Below, in pieces: positions 27,851-40,221 of a stretch of 40,221 nt of DNA. Location of the stretch: positions 6,055 to 46,275 of the forward strand of contig MUGK01000003.1 of NCBI GenBank assembly GCA_002007425.1, in the 5' to 3' direction. The position numbers and the translations under genes are program-made. Source of the DNA: Chromatiales bacterium USCg_Taylor. GTDB taxonomy: Bacteria; Pseudomonadota; Gammaproteobacteria; JACCXJ01. The notes under the pieces are model-generated. The model was given only the letters and a program-made list of their open reading frames with translations, ran no database searches and was not told the origin of the DNA. The stretch's first letter is position 1. Each line of letters begins with the position of its first letter.

Positions 27851-29851
27851 TCAGTCCACTGGCTTGTAATAAGTGCTTTGCGAGAAGCACTCCATGTATT
27901 GCTCCAGGAGCTCTACGCCGGCCTTTGGGCGAATGATCCCCTTCTCGATCTTTTGGCGGATGAGATTATTCATCCGGCGGTGGAGATCGTTCGGGAAGTA
28001 TTGAACCAAGGCTAGCTGGTCCTGGATCGAGGTGCCCGGTATGATCTTCTCGATGTAATAACCCGCGGGCTCTTCGGCGTCGGCGTACACGTGGGCCTCG
28101 GCGACGCGGCCGAAGAGGTTGTGCGAATCACCCATGATGTCTTGATAGGCGCCCATGAGGAAAAACCCGAAATAGTAAGGTTCCTTACCTACGAGATCAT
28201 GGACTTCGAGAAACCGCTTGTCGGAATTTGATGAAACGTAATGGGACACCTTGCCGTCCGAATCGCAGGTGAGGTCTACGAGCACGGCGCGGCGGTCAGG
28301 CCGTTCATTCAAATATCGCAACGGCATGATCGGGAATCCTTGTCCTATCGACCAATGATCGAGAATGGACTGAAAAACCGAAAAATCGCACAAGTATTGA
28401 TCCACGAGATGGTCGTTGAGCGCGAGCAGTTCGGTGGGAACCGACTCCGGCGCAAGGCGCTCGATCCGCTCGTGTATCGCCTTACAGGCGGACCAATACA
28501 GGCGTTCGGCCAGTGCCTTTTCTTCGATCGGGAGATATCCTAGACCGAACAAGGTATCCGCTTCCTGGCGCTTTTCGACCGCGTCGTGGAAAGCCTCGCG
28601 CAAATCCGATAACTGGCGCGTGTCTCTGCGATTGGCGGCGTCTTTTACTCTGCCTAGGATTTCATACAGTTCGCGGACCGTCGGGTTGATATCCGCCGGC
28701 GGGGTGAATGCAGGATCCACGAGGTCCTTGTTATAACTGCCTAGCGCCTCCACGATCAATACCGAATGATGCGCGGTAATGGCCCGGCCGCTTTCCGAAA
28801 TCAGAATCGGATGCACCACCTGCTCCTCGTCGCAGACTTCCTTGACGGAGTAGACCACCGCGTTGGCGTATTCTTGCAGCGAGTAATTGACACCATCGTG
28901 ATCGCCCGAATAACCCGCGCCGTAATTAACCCCCAAGCCGCCGCCGACATCCAGGTACTGAAGCGGTACACCGCGCTTGAGAAGCTGGGCATAGACCTGG
29001 GTGATCTCCTTGACGGCTTGCTTGACGATCTGGATATCGGAGATCTGGCTTCCGAGGTGGAAATGCAGCAGCACCAGCGCATCGGTATGATTGGTTTCTT
29101 TTAACCGCTGAATAAGCATGAGCAACTCCGGAATCGAAATGCCGAACTTCGATTGATCGCCGCCCGATTCCGCCCATTTCCCGGATCCGCTGGTCCCGAG
29201 ACGTACCCGCACCCCGCAGCGGGGACGCACACTCATTGACTGGGCAACGCGCAGCAGATGCTCAAACTCCCCGTACTTCTCGATGACCGGAATGACGTTT
29301 TGACCAATCTGCTGGCCGGAGAGGATGAGCCGGAGCATCATCTCGTCTTTATAGCCGTTGCAGATCAATAACGCCCCGTCCTGTTCGAGATGGGGAAGCG
29401 CCGCCACCAGCTCCGCCTTGGATCCGCTCTCGAGTCCCATCCCATAGGGGCGCCCAGCCTCAAGCACTTCCTCTACGACCTCGTGTAATTGGTTGACTTT
29501 TATTGGATATACGCCCTGATAACGGTTGCGGTATCCGGAATCACGGATGGCCTTGATAAAGACCTTGTTCAAGCGTACGACACGGGCTTGGAGGACATCC
29601 TGGAAGCGAATCAAAGCTGGAAAAGAAACATTACGCTGCCGCAGATCTTGGACCACAGCATAAATATCGATCGACAGGGACTGTTGATGCAGAGGTCTTA
29701 CCGCGACGTGACCATCCTCCTTGATGAAATAAAACGAATCACCCCAGGCCTTAACGCGGTACAATTCCTCCGCATCCTCGACGGTCCAGTCAGCACGTCC
29801 GTCCGTAGCGGCGGCCTCAGTCGTTGACTCAAGCTCTTTGACGGAACGCAT
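27851..29851 (-). CDS. speA: Biosynthetic arginine decarboxylase
   Basis: YRNRYQGVYPIKVNQLHEVVEEVL (PLP-Lys), RLGTSGSGKWAESGGDQSKFG, LDVGGGLGVNY motifs. Confidence 0.97.
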   Translation of the reverse strand: MRSVKELESTTEAAATDGRADWTVEDAEELYRVKAWGDSFYFIKEDGHVAVRPLHQQSLSIDIYAVVQDLRQRNVSFPALIRFQDVLQARVVRLNKVFIKAIRDSGYRNRYQGVYPIKVNQLHEVVEEVLEAGRPYGMGLESGSKAELVAALPHLEQDGALLICNGYKDEMMLRLILSGQQIGQNVIPVIEKYGEFEHLLRVAQSMSVRPRCGVRVRLGTSGSGKWAESGGDQSKFGISIPELLMLIQRLKETNHTDALVLLHFHLGSQISDIQIVKQAVKEITQVYAQLLKRGVPLQYLDVGGGLGVNYGAGYSGDHDGVNYSLQEYANAVVYSVKEVCDEEQVVHPILISESGRAITAHHSVLIVEALGSYNKDLVDPAFTPPADINPTVRELYEILGRVKDAANRRDTRQLSDLREAFHDAVEKRQEADTLFGLGYLPIEEKALAERLYWSACKAIHERIERLAPESVPTELLALNDHLVDQYLCDFSVFQSILDHWSIGQGFPIMPLRYLNERPDRRAVLVDLTCDSDGKVSHYVSSNSDKRFLEVHDLVGKEPYYFGFFLMGAYQDIMGDSHNLFGRVAEAHVYADAEEPAGYYIEKIIPGTSIQDQLALVQYFPNDLHRRMNNLIRQKIEKGIIRPKAGVELLEQYMECFSQSTYYKPVD

Positions 29852-29880
29852 AGCAATTCCTCGGTTTCAGTCGTTAAGCT

Positions 29881-30873
29881 TTAGCCGCAGTTCGCCAGCA
29901 CGCAGGCGAAGATGAGTGGCGCGACGATCGTGGCATCCGACTCGATGATATATTTCGGTGTCTCCACCGCCAATTTCCCCCAGGTGATTTTCTCGTTTGG
30001 AACGGCGCCCGAATAAGACCCAAAACTGGTCGTGGAATCGCTGATCTGGCAAAAGTAACCCCAGCGCGGTATGCCCTTTAGCTGTAAATCCTGTTCCAAC
30101 ATGGGCACGACACAGATGGGAAAGTCCCCCGCGATGCCGCCGCCGATTTGGAAAAACCCGACGGAATGCTCGGCCACGGTGCTCTGATACCATGCCGCGA
30201 GCGCGATCATGTATTCGATCCCGGTGCGCACGGTATGGACGTTTTTTATATCCTTTCGAATGCAGTGCGCGGCGTAAATATTGCCGAGCGTCGAATCCTC
30301 CCAACCGGGAACAAAGATGGGCAGGTTTTTTTGCGCCGCCGCCAACAGCCAACTGTTTTTGGGGTCGATTTGATAAGCCGCCTTCAAGCGTTCTTCGCTC
30401 AGGATACGATACAGGAACTCATGGGGAAAACGTTGCCGGGCGGACCGGTCAGCCGCGGTCCATTCGTCAAGGACCGCGGCCTCGATACGCCTGATCGCCT
30501 CATGTTCCGGAATGCAGGTGTCGGTGACGCGGTTTAGATGGCGTTCCAGGAGTGAACATTCGTCCGCTGGAGTCAAGTCGCGGTAGTGGGGTATACGGAC
30601 GTAGTGTTCGTGGGCCACGAGGTTGAAGAGGTCTTCTTCTAAATTCGCGCCCGTGCAGCAGATTGCATGCACTTTACCGCGGCGGATCATCTCCGCCAGC
30701 GACAGGCCGAGCTCGGCCGTGCTCATGGCGCCAGCGAGCGCCATCAGCATGTGCCCGCCTCCCTCCAAGTGCTTGTTGTAACCCGCGGCGGCATCCACTA
30801 ACGCGGCGGCATTGAAATGCCGAAAGTGGTGCCCCATAAAGCGCGCGACGGCGTTAAACTCCATCTTTTGCAT
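29881..30873 (-). CDS. Deoxyhypusine synthase-like protein
   Basis: LMALAGAMSTAELGLSLAEMIRRGKVHAICCTGANLEEDLFNLVAH; FQIGGGIAGDFPICVVPML; SGAVPNEKITWGKLAVETPKYIIESDATIVAPLI, which keeps the WGK lysine of the DHS family. Confidence 0.9.
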   Translation of the reverse strand: MQKMEFNAVARFMGHHFRHFNAAALVDAAAGYNKHLEGGGHMLMALAGAMSTAELGLSLAEMIRRGKVHAICCTGANLEEDLFNLVAHEHYVRIPHYRDLTPADECSLLERHLNRVTDTCIPEHEAIRRIEAAVLDEWTAADRSARQRFPHEFLYRILSEERLKAAYQIDPKNSWLLAAAQKNLPIFVPGWEDSTLGNIYAAHCIRKDIKNVHTVRTGIEYMIALAAWYQSTVAEHSVGFFQIGGGIAGDFPICVVPMLEQDLQLKGIPRWGYFCQISDSTTSFGSYSGAVPNEKITWGKLAVETPKYIIESDATIVAPLIFACVLANCG

Positions 30874-31057
30874 CCCGGTGAAAAACTGCGCGAAGATTAG
30901 GAAAATATTTAGTCTACCGCAAGTTGTTTGAAAGGCGATGGCGGGCGGCGTGTTACCTTTCGATAACCGCTCCGCATCGCGTGACGAGCGCGTTGCAACG
31001 GGCCTCGGACCCCGGAATGACGCAGGGCGCGATATTCTTCCGCCCCTGCAACTGCAA

Positions 31058-31063
31058 TATAAT
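31058..31063 (+). promoter_or_regulatory. -10 box (TATAAT) upstream of yceD-rpmF
   Basis: GCAATATAATGTG ends 8 nt before the yceD ATG. Confidence 0.4.
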
Positions 31064-31071
31064 GTGTTCTA

Positions 31072-31557
31072 ATGGATGAGTTACCTGAGTATATTTATCC
31101 GGCGCGGCTCGCTGGGCAGGGGCGCCGCTTACGTGGCCTGATGCGGCTCGCGAACATGGCGCGTCTCGCGGAGTGGATCGAAACCCGCGATGGATCCGTC
31201 GCGGTCGAGGCGGCGTTTTTCGACACTGACGAGGGCCTGCATCGCGCGCACGGTGAGGTGTCGGGGACGCTTACCGTCCGCTGCCAGCGCTGTATGGAGC
31301 CGATGGAGCTGCCCGTACGCTCGGGGCTGAAACTGCAATTCGTGGAGGAGGCAAGTAAGATTGAACCGGAGGACGATTATGAGATCGTACGCATGACGCG
31401 GGGGCCCACGTCGCTTCTTGAAGTCATCGAAGACGAGCTGATACTCGCGCTCCCGATGGCGCCCATGCATCCCGAAGGACGGTGCAGCGCGACTTCGACC
31501 ACACAATCGAGTAAAAGTCCGCTCGCGGAGGCGTCGGAGCCTTTGCGCGGGCATTAA
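31072..31557 (+). CDS. yceD: YceD/DUF177 family protein
   Basis: [18 protein letters not shown]...[16 protein letters not shown]; directly upstream of rpmF. Confidence 0.9.
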   Translation: MDELPEYIYPARLAGQGRRLRGLMRLANMARLAEWIETRDGSVAVEAAFFDTDEGLHRAHGEVSGTLTVRCQRCMEPMELPVRSGLKLQFVEEASKIEPEDDYEIVRMTRGPTSLLEVIEDELILALPMAPMHPEGRCSATSTTQSSKSPLAEASEPLRGH

Positions 31558-31582
31558 CATTCAAACTAACGGAAACAGATCT

Positions 31583-31774
31583 ATGGCCGTACAACAAAAT
31601 CGCAAGTCCGCATCGAGACGCGATATGCGCCGTTCACATGACAAGCTGACGCTGCCGGCGCTCTCCATCGAGCCGCAAAGCGGTGAAGTTCATAGGCGTC
31701 ATCACATTAGCCCGGATGGGTATTATCGCGGGAAAAAAGTCATCCATTCGATCAAGAAAGAGAAGGAGGCCTGA
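31583..31774 (+). CDS. rpmF: 50S ribosomal protein L32
   Basis: [22 protein letters not shown]...[21 protein letters not shown]. Confidence 0.97.
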   Translation: MAVQQNRKSASRRDMRRSHDKLTLPALSIEPQSGEVHRRHHISPDGYYRGKKVIHSIKKEKEA

Positions 31775-31921
31775 GAGGTTGTGAATAAATCGTCGCGAGC
31801 AGCCCCGAGCGCCAGGAGCCGCGGAGCGAGCGACGAGACATATCAACTAGATAGGCGAGGAGCGAACGAGCTCGCGACGCTGCGATCGGGATGCGCAGCA
31901 GATTTATTCACAACCTCTGAG
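31771..31921. repeat. MITE-like inverted-repeat element, copy C (151 bp, complete)
   Basis: Ends AGAGGTTGTGAATAAATC...GATTTATTCACAACCTCT are an exact 18-bp inverted repeat, flanked both sides by CTGAG; inner CGTCGCGAGC (31791) / GCTCGCGACG (31870) is an exact inverted repeat. Confidence 0.9.
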
Positions 31922-32021
31922 CAACTGAAGGCCGGACTTCCTTTGGAACGCGTGGTGTACATCCGCGCTCTCCCGCGAGCCGCCGCACACCCTGACAGGG
32001 CCGTAGACGCAAGGGAACGAG

Positions 32022-33038
32022 ATGCGAATCGCAATTGACGCGATGGGTGGGGACCATGGACCGCCGGCCGTGGTGCCGGCAGCGGTAGCGGCCTTACGCA
32101 AGCACGCGAATTTACATGTGGTTCTTGTCGGCGACGAGGCTATCCTCACCAAGGCCTTGAGTACCGAGCAAGGAGTTCCAAGTACGCGAGTTTCAATTCG
32201 CCATGCCACGCAACAGGTGGAAATGGATGAGTCGCCATCACAGGCCCTGCGCACCAAAAAAGACTCTTCGATGCGCGTGGCAATCGACCTGGTTAAAGAA
32301 CGCGAGGCCGATGCGTGTGTGAGCGCCGGTAACACCGGGGCGCTGATGGCCAAGGCTCGGTTTGTGTTAAAGATGCTCCCGGGGATCGATCGGCCGGCGA
32401 TCTGCTGCGCCTTACCGGCCATGCAGGGCCATTCGCATGTGCTCGATCTGGGAGCGAACGTGGATTCGAGTCCCGAGCAGCTGCTGCAATTTGCACTGAT
32501 GGGCGCCGCTCTGACGAGCGCCGTGGACAATAAACCGGCGCCGAGCGTGGCGCTACTGAATGTGGGCGAGGAAGATATAAAGGGAGACGGACGGGTTAAG
32601 GAGGCGGCCATGTTGATATCGCAGAGTAATCTGAACTATGTCGGCTTTGTGGAAGGCGACGCTGTCTTCAAAGGGTCGGTAGATGTGATCGTGTGTGACG
32701 GATTCGTCGGCAACATCGCGCTCAAGGCGAGCGAAGGCGTGGGCCGCATGTTTTTGCATTTCGCGAAAGAAGAATTCTTACGCACCCCCTTGACCCGCCT
32801 GGCCGCATGGGTATCGGGACCGGTATTGAAAGCAGCCGTGCACCGGATCGACCCGCGGCGCTATAATGGCGCGAGCTTACTGGGTTTGCGGGGGATTGTG
32901 ATCAAGAGTCACGGCAGCGCCGATCAAGTCTCGTTTGCATATGCCATAGACGAGGCCGTCTTGGAGGTAGAGAAGCGTGTACCCGACCTTATCAGCAAAG
33001 ATCTCGAACTGATCTTTGATCAGAGGCGGGCCGTTTGA
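32022..33038 (+). CDS. plsX: Phosphate acyltransferase PlsX
   Basis: [51 protein letters not shown]-like motif, in the canonical rpmF-plsX order. Confidence 0.97.
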   Translation: MRIAIDAMGGDHGPPAVVPAAVAALRKHANLHVVLVGDEAILTKALSTEQGVPSTRVSIRHATQQVEMDESPSQALRTKKDSSMRVAIDLVKEREADACVSAGNTGALMAKARFVLKMLPGIDRPAICCALPAMQGHSHVLDLGANVDSSPEQLLQFALMGAALTSAVDNKPAPSVALLNVGEEDIKGDGRVKEAAMLISQSNLNYVGFVEGDAVFKGSVDVIVCDGFVGNIALKASEGVGRMFLHFAKEEFLRTPLTRLAAWVSGPVLKAAVHRIDPRRYNGASLLGLRGIVIKSHGSADQVSFAYAIDEAVLEVEKRVPDLISKDLELIFDQRRAV

Positions 33039-33959
33039 GGTATTCCCGAGTCATCGGCACCGGCGCGTACTTGCCAGAGCGCGTCCTGACCAATGCCGAT
33101 CTGGAGCGCATGATCGACACCAGCGACGAATGGATCGTGGCGCGGACCGGCGTGCGTAAGCGGCATATCGCCGCGGACGGTGAAAGCACCTGTGATCTTG
33201 CGGAGCGGGCGGCGCGCCTGGCTATCGAAGCGGCCGGTGTCGCGGTTAGCGATCTCGACTTAATCGTGTTGGCGACCACGACCCCGGATCGGATCTCGGG
33301 GTGCGGCCTTCGATATACAGGCGGTGTGTACCGGGTTTATTTATGCGCTCGATGTCGCGGATAAATTTATCAAGTGTGGCACGGCGCAGCGCGCGCTCGT
33401 GGTTGGTGCCGAGACGTTTTCGCGCATCATTGATTGGACCGATAGGAGCACCTGCGTGTTGTTCGGCGACGGAGCCGGGGCGGTGGTGATCGAGGCCAGT
33501 GAGGAGCCCGGCGTTCTCAGCTCGCACTTACACTCGGATGGGCGTTTCGAACATTTACTGCATGTCCCCGCGGGCGTATCTCAAGGTTTTAAACACCTCG
33601 CCAATGGCGAGGCCTACGTTAAGATGCAAGGTGCCGAGGTCTTTAAGGCGGCAGTTAAAGCGCTCGACCGAATCGTGGATGAGGCCTTGGAAGCAAATAA
33701 CCTACGGCCCGGGGACATCGATTGGTTGGTGCCTCATCAGGCGAATGCGCGAATCATCGTGGCCACCGCAAAGAAGCTTCGACTGCCATTAAGCCGCGTA
33801 GTCATGACGGTGGATGAACACGCCAATACGTCCGCTGCCTCGGTTCCGCTGGCGCTCGATACGGCGGTGCGCGACGGCCGCATTAAACGGGGCGAGACAC
33901 TGCTATTGGAAGCCTTTGGCGGCGGTTTTACCTGGGGCGCAACGTTATTGAAATACTAA
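33035..33959 (+). pseudogene. fabH: 3-oxoacyl-ACP synthase III FabH, disrupted by an internal frame-breaking deletion near 33295
   Basis: Frame 1 [40 protein letters not shown]...[12 protein letters not shown]; frame 2 [28 protein letters not shown]...[13 protein letters not shown]...[17 protein letters not shown]. Residues normally between (FPSTAC...LG type) are missing. Confidence 0.9.
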
Positions 33960-34026
33960 CGCTTATATTGGGCGTCCCTAGCCTGGACACGCGTCACGCG
34001 ACTCAGTTCAGGCGAATAGTTTTACG

Positions 34027-34770
34027 ATGACTTCGGACATGCAGGTTGCGCTTGTCACGGGCGCAAGTCGTGGGATCGGTCAGGCCATCACCCTGAGTCT
34101 CGGTCGCCGTGGGGCCTATGTCATTGGGACAGCAACCTCTGAGAAGGGATTAGAAAATATCTATAAGGCATTGAACAATAATAATATAACAGGCAAAGCG
34201 CTGCTATTGGACGTGGGGAAACCCGAAAGCATTCAGGCGATGATGGCCGAGCTAGCGAAGAGTGAGTGCGTACCGACAATACTGGTGAATAATGCCGCGA
34301 TTTCGCGTGACAATTTACTCCTTCGCATGAAGGATGAAGAATGGTACGCGACCCTCGATGTCAACTTGAGCTCCGTGTATCGGCTCTCAAAAGCATGTTT
34401 GCGCGGGATGATGAAGGCGCGTTGTGGCCGGATCATCAACATCACCTCAGTCGTTGGGGTCACCGGCAATCCGGGCCAATGCAACTATGCGGCGGCCAAG
34501 GCGGGAATTATCGGATTTACCAAGGCGCTGGCGCGCGAAGTGGCATCGCGGGGGATCACCGTAAATGCCGTGGCGCCGGGTTTTATCGACACCGATATGA
34601 CCCGGGCCTTGTCCTCGGAACAGCGAGCGCGCCTGCTGAGCAGCATTCCGTTCCAGCGTCTAGGAAGCGTGACGGAGGTGGCCGCCGCGGTGGCATTTCT
34701 CGCCTCACCGGAGGCGGGTTACATCACCGGACAAACACTGCATATCAACGGTGGAATGTACATGGCGTAA
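34027..34770 (+). CDS. fabG: 3-oxoacyl-ACP reductase FabG
   Basis: ALVTGASRGIGQAI, NNAAISRDNLLLRMKDEEW, NYAAAKAGIIGFTKALARE, GFIDTDMT. Confidence 0.97.
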   Translation: MTSDMQVALVTGASRGIGQAITLSLGRRGAYVIGTATSEKGLENIYKALNNNNITGKALLLDVGKPESIQAMMAELAKSECVPTILVNNAAISRDNLLLRMKDEEWYATLDVNLSSVYRLSKACLRGMMKARCGRIINITSVVGVTGNPGQCNYAAAKAGIIGFTKALAREVASRGITVNAVAPGFIDTDMTRALSSEQRARLLSSIPFQRLGSVTEVAAAVAFLASPEAGYITGQTLHINGGMYMA

Positions 34771-34797
34771 GTATATAAAATTGATTATTTATAGGAT

Positions 34798-34862
34798 GTT
34801 ATTAACTAATAGTTACAAATAACATTAAGCTTAGTTGCAAGTTGTCTCATTTCTACTAAACT
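34798..34862 (+). promoter_or_regulatory. Nested palindrome and sigma70-like promoter upstream of acpP
   Basis: GTTATTAACTAATAGTTACAAATAAC (outer GTTATT/AATAAC, inner TAACTA-A-TAGTTA), then TTGCAA (34835-34840), 16 nt, TAAACT (34857-34862). Confidence 0.5.
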
Positions 34863-34911
34863 AACATCCACCGTTGGTCAACGGTTTACCCGAAGGGAGG
34901 AATTCCTTGCT

Positions 34912-35148
34912 ATGAGTAATATACAAGAGCGCGTCAAGCAGATCGTTGTGGAACAACTCGGTGTCAAAGAGGAAGAAGTCACCAACGAAGCATCGTTCGT
35001 CGACGATCTGGGAGCGGACTCACTTGACACGGTAGAACTGGTGATGGCGCTGGAAGAAGAATTCAAGACCGAGATCCCGGACGAGGAGGCGGAAAAAATT
35101 ACTACTGTACAACAAGCCATTGATTACGTGACTCGGCATGTAGCTTAA
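34912..35148 (+). CDS. acpP: Acyl carrier protein
   Basis: [44 protein letters not shown] (DSL phosphopantetheine site). Confidence 0.98.
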   Translation: MSNIQERVKQIVVEQLGVKEEEVTNEASFVDDLGADSLDTVELVMALEEEFKTEIPDEEAEKITTVQQAIDYVTRHVA

Positions 35149-35243
35149 CGGCTTACCGATAATGCTCGGCTAGAAGGCCGCGTGATTGATTCTCGTATCG
35201 CGGCCTTTGGCTTTTCTATGAGGACCGAAAAGGGTGAAAAAAA

Positions 35244-36482
35244 GTGACTAGACGTCGAATCGCGGTAACTGGATTGGGTGTCATCTGTCCAGTAGGTAAT
35301 ACCGTCAAAGCCGCGTGGGATAACATTCTTGCGGGCAAGAGCGGTATCAGACCTCTTACGAATTTCGACGTGTCTGGTTTTTCGACGCGATTTGGCGGGA
35401 CCATCAACGATTTCAGCGTGACGGACTACATCTCGCCCAAGGATGTGAAAAAGATGGACCCCTTCATGCACTATGGCCTCGCGGCGGGGATCCAAGCGTT
35501 TCAGGATAGCGGCGTCGAGGTACGGGAAGAAAACGCCGATCGCATTGGCGTCGCGATCGGCGCCGGAATCGGTGGCTTGTGGGGAATAGAGCAGGGTCGG
35601 CTGATCATCGAGGATGGAGGACCGAAGAAGATTTCACCCTTTTATATCCCGAGCAACATCATCAATATGATCGCCGGTAACTTGTCGATTAAGTTCGGAT
35701 TGCGAGGACCGAACTTCGCGATTGTCACGGCATGCTCCACGGGCACGCATTGCATTGGCGATGCCGCCAGGATCATCGAACGCGGGGATGCCGATGTGAT
35801 GGTGGCCGGAGGCGCGGAAATGGCGACGACGCCTACGGGACTCGGGGGATTCTGTTCGGCCCGGGCCTTATCGACCCGCAACGACGACCCGGAAACCGCG
35901 AGCCGCCCCTGGGACCGCGACCGAGATGGTTTCGTACTGAGCGATGGGGCCGGCGTGATCGTGCTTGAGGAGTACGAACATGCCAAGAGGCGTGGGGCCC
36001 GAATTTACGTCGAGGTCACCGGGTATGGCATCAATGCCGATGCCTACCACATGACCGCCCCTTCTCCCGGAGGACAGGGTGCGGCGCGCTGCATGCAGCT
36101 CGCCCTTAGGGATGCGGCTATCGACGCGAACGAAATCGATTATATCAATGCCCACGGCACCTCGACGCCCGCTGGGGATAAGGCCGAAACGGACGCGGTC
36201 AAATTGGTGTTTAAAGATCACGCCTACAAACTCGCTGTGAGCTCCACGAAGTCGATGGTGGGGCACATGTTAGGCGCCGCGGGAGGGGTGGAGGCGATCT
36301 TCTGCATTCTGGCGCTTCGCGATCAAGTGGCGCCGCCGACGATTAACCTGTTTACCCCCGATCCCGAGTGTGATCTGGACTACGTTCCGAATGAGGCGCG
36401 AGCGATGAGGATGACGACTGCGCTCTCAAATTCCTTTGGATTCGGAGGCACCAACGGGACATTGGTTTTTCGTAAGGTGTGA
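35244..36482 (+). CDS. fabF: 3-oxoacyl-ACP synthase II FabF
   Basis: [64 protein letters not shown]-type motifs. Confidence 0.97.
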   Translation: MTRRRIAVTGLGVICPVGNTVKAAWDNILAGKSGIRPLTNFDVSGFSTRFGGTINDFSVTDYISPKDVKKMDPFMHYGLAAGIQAFQDSGVEVREENADRIGVAIGAGIGGLWGIEQGRLIIEDGGPKKISPFYIPSNIINMIAGNLSIKFGLRGPNFAIVTACSTGTHCIGDAARIIERGDADVMVAGGAEMATTPTGLGGFCSARALSTRNDDPETASRPWDRDRDGFVLSDGAGVIVLEEYEHAKRRGARIYVEVTGYGINADAYHMTAPSPGGQGAARCMQLALRDAAIDANEIDYINAHGTSTPAGDKAETDAVKLVFKDHAYKLAVSSTKSMVGHMLGAAGGVEAIFCILALRDQVAPPTINLFTPDPECDLDYVPNEARAMRMTTALSNSFGFGGTNGTLVFRKV

Positions 36483-36568
36483 TTCGCCCGCGGGCAGTTC
36501 TAAGCTCGGTTTCGGTCGAAGACAAGTTTCCGCGGTAAATCGCACTTCGCCCTGGGGACGGATAATCG

Positions 36569-37403
36569 TTGAACGAACAAGCAGTGTCCGCGGACCCGCT
36601 GGCGATCCTGGTCGACGGGCTGCCGGATGGTTGCGTTAACGCGTCCGATCGCGGCCTGCACTATGGCGACGGTCTGTTCGAAACCCTGGCGATCGTCAAC
36701 GGCACGCTCAGCTATTGGGACCGGCATTACACACGTCTGGCCCTAGGCTGCGAGCGCTTAGGCTTTCCGCGGCCTGAGGAGTCCTTGCTTCTAAAGGAGG
36801 CGCACGGATGCCGCAATGGCGTGCAACGCGGGGTCCTAAAGCTAATCCTGACGCGGGGAATTGGTACGCGCGGTTATCGCGCCGCTATTCCTGCCATGCC
36901 CACGCGGATCTGGGCACTTTACGCGTGGCCGCAGTATCCGCAGCATTATTGGCAATGCGGGATCACGGTCCGCCTCTGCACGACGCGCCTCGCACGCAAC
37001 CGGAGCCTGGCCGGTGTCAAGCATCTCAATCGCTTGGAACAGGTCCTGGCCCGTAGCGAGTGGGATGACCCTGCGATTGCAGAAGGCCTGATGCTGGATA
37101 CGGCCGGTTTTTTAACGGAGGGCACCATGTCCAATGTATTTCTGGTGCGAGGCCGGGAACTCTTCACTCCGGATCTTTCTGTGGCGGGGGTATGCGGCAT
37201 CATGCGCGGCGTGATCATCGAGGCGGCAAAGCGGCTCGGAGTCGAGACACGTGTCAAAGCCATGCGCTTAAACGAATTATGGTGCGCCGACCACGCGTTT
37301 GTATGCAATAGCGTGATAGGAATTTGGCCTATCGCAGAGGTCATCGCGCGCCGCAAGCGCCTCTTCGAGGCCGGTCATTTAGTACGGGAAATCGCCCTAT
37401 CCC

Positions 37404-37423
<20 letters not shown>
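36569..37423 (+). CDS. pabC: Aminodeoxychorismate lyase PabC
   Basis: NASDRGLHYGDGLFETLAIVNG, GVKHLNRLEQVLARSE, LTEGTMSNVFLV; between fabF and mltG. Confidence 0.93.
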
Positions 37424-40092
<2,669 letters not shown>

Positions 40093-40101
40093 CCTATCAT
40101 C

Positions 40102-40146
40102 ATGAGCGTACCGGCAAAAGACGTAGTCTCTTCCAATGCTAGATGA
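40102..40146 (+). pseudogene. Very short ORF after holB, possibly the 5' remnant of pilZ
   Basis: MSVPAKDVVSSNAR then stop. pilZ commonly follows holB, but only 14 codons remain, so the assignment rests on position. Confidence 0.4.
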
Positions 40147-40221
40147 GCCTGAAGGTGGGGCTTATTTCTAACACAAGATGAGCCTGAACTAGGAGCGGGT
40201 AGCTGTTCATGATGGGAGGAT
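40141..40221. mobile_element. Possible terminus of an insertion sequence, cut by window edge
   Basis: Direct repeat AGATGAGCCTGAA at 40141-40153 and 40176-40188 (35-bp period) immediately at the point where the post-holB ORF is interrupted. Confidence 0.4.

Overview
High-GC, gammaproteobacterium-like chromosomal window, called from sequence and the ORF track only. It is mostly conserved housekeeping operons. Order of contents: a partial GAF-PAS-GGDEF(-EAL) protein on the minus strand; a complete cytochrome c maturation operon ccmABCDEFGHI; divergent moaD/moaC; an ExeA/PEP-CTERM-type AAA ATPase; methylthioinosine/MTA phosphorylase plus a phosphoribosyltransferase; a DUF815-type ATPase; class I adenylate cyclase; a Slp lipoprotein; rubredoxin plus rubredoxin reductase; a decayed type I restriction-modification remnant (hsdS/hsdR with several lesions, no hsdM); serC-serA-serB; a PagL-like deacylase; aguB, speA and a deoxyhypusine-synthase-like gene; and yceD-rpmF-plsX-fabH(disrupted)-fabG-acpP-fabF-pabC-mltG-tmk-holB. 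The window ends in what looks like a truncated gene start running into a repeat-bearing, IS-like end. The most interesting non-gene signal is a family of inverted-repeat, MITE-like elements with ends AGAGGTTGTGAATAAATC: two complete copies and one truncated. Each sits exactly at the stop codon of an upstream gene, in the same orientation. One runs into the N-terminal coding region of ccmG, and the truncated one marks the left edge of the decayed RM island. Other points: a REP-like inverted pair inside hsdR, a frame-breaking internal deletion in fabH together with absence of fabD from the cluster, a MoaD with residues beyond its GG tail, and a deoxyhypusine-synthase homologue in a bacterial polyamine locus. 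I see no convincing new defence system, CRISPR array or RNA gene.
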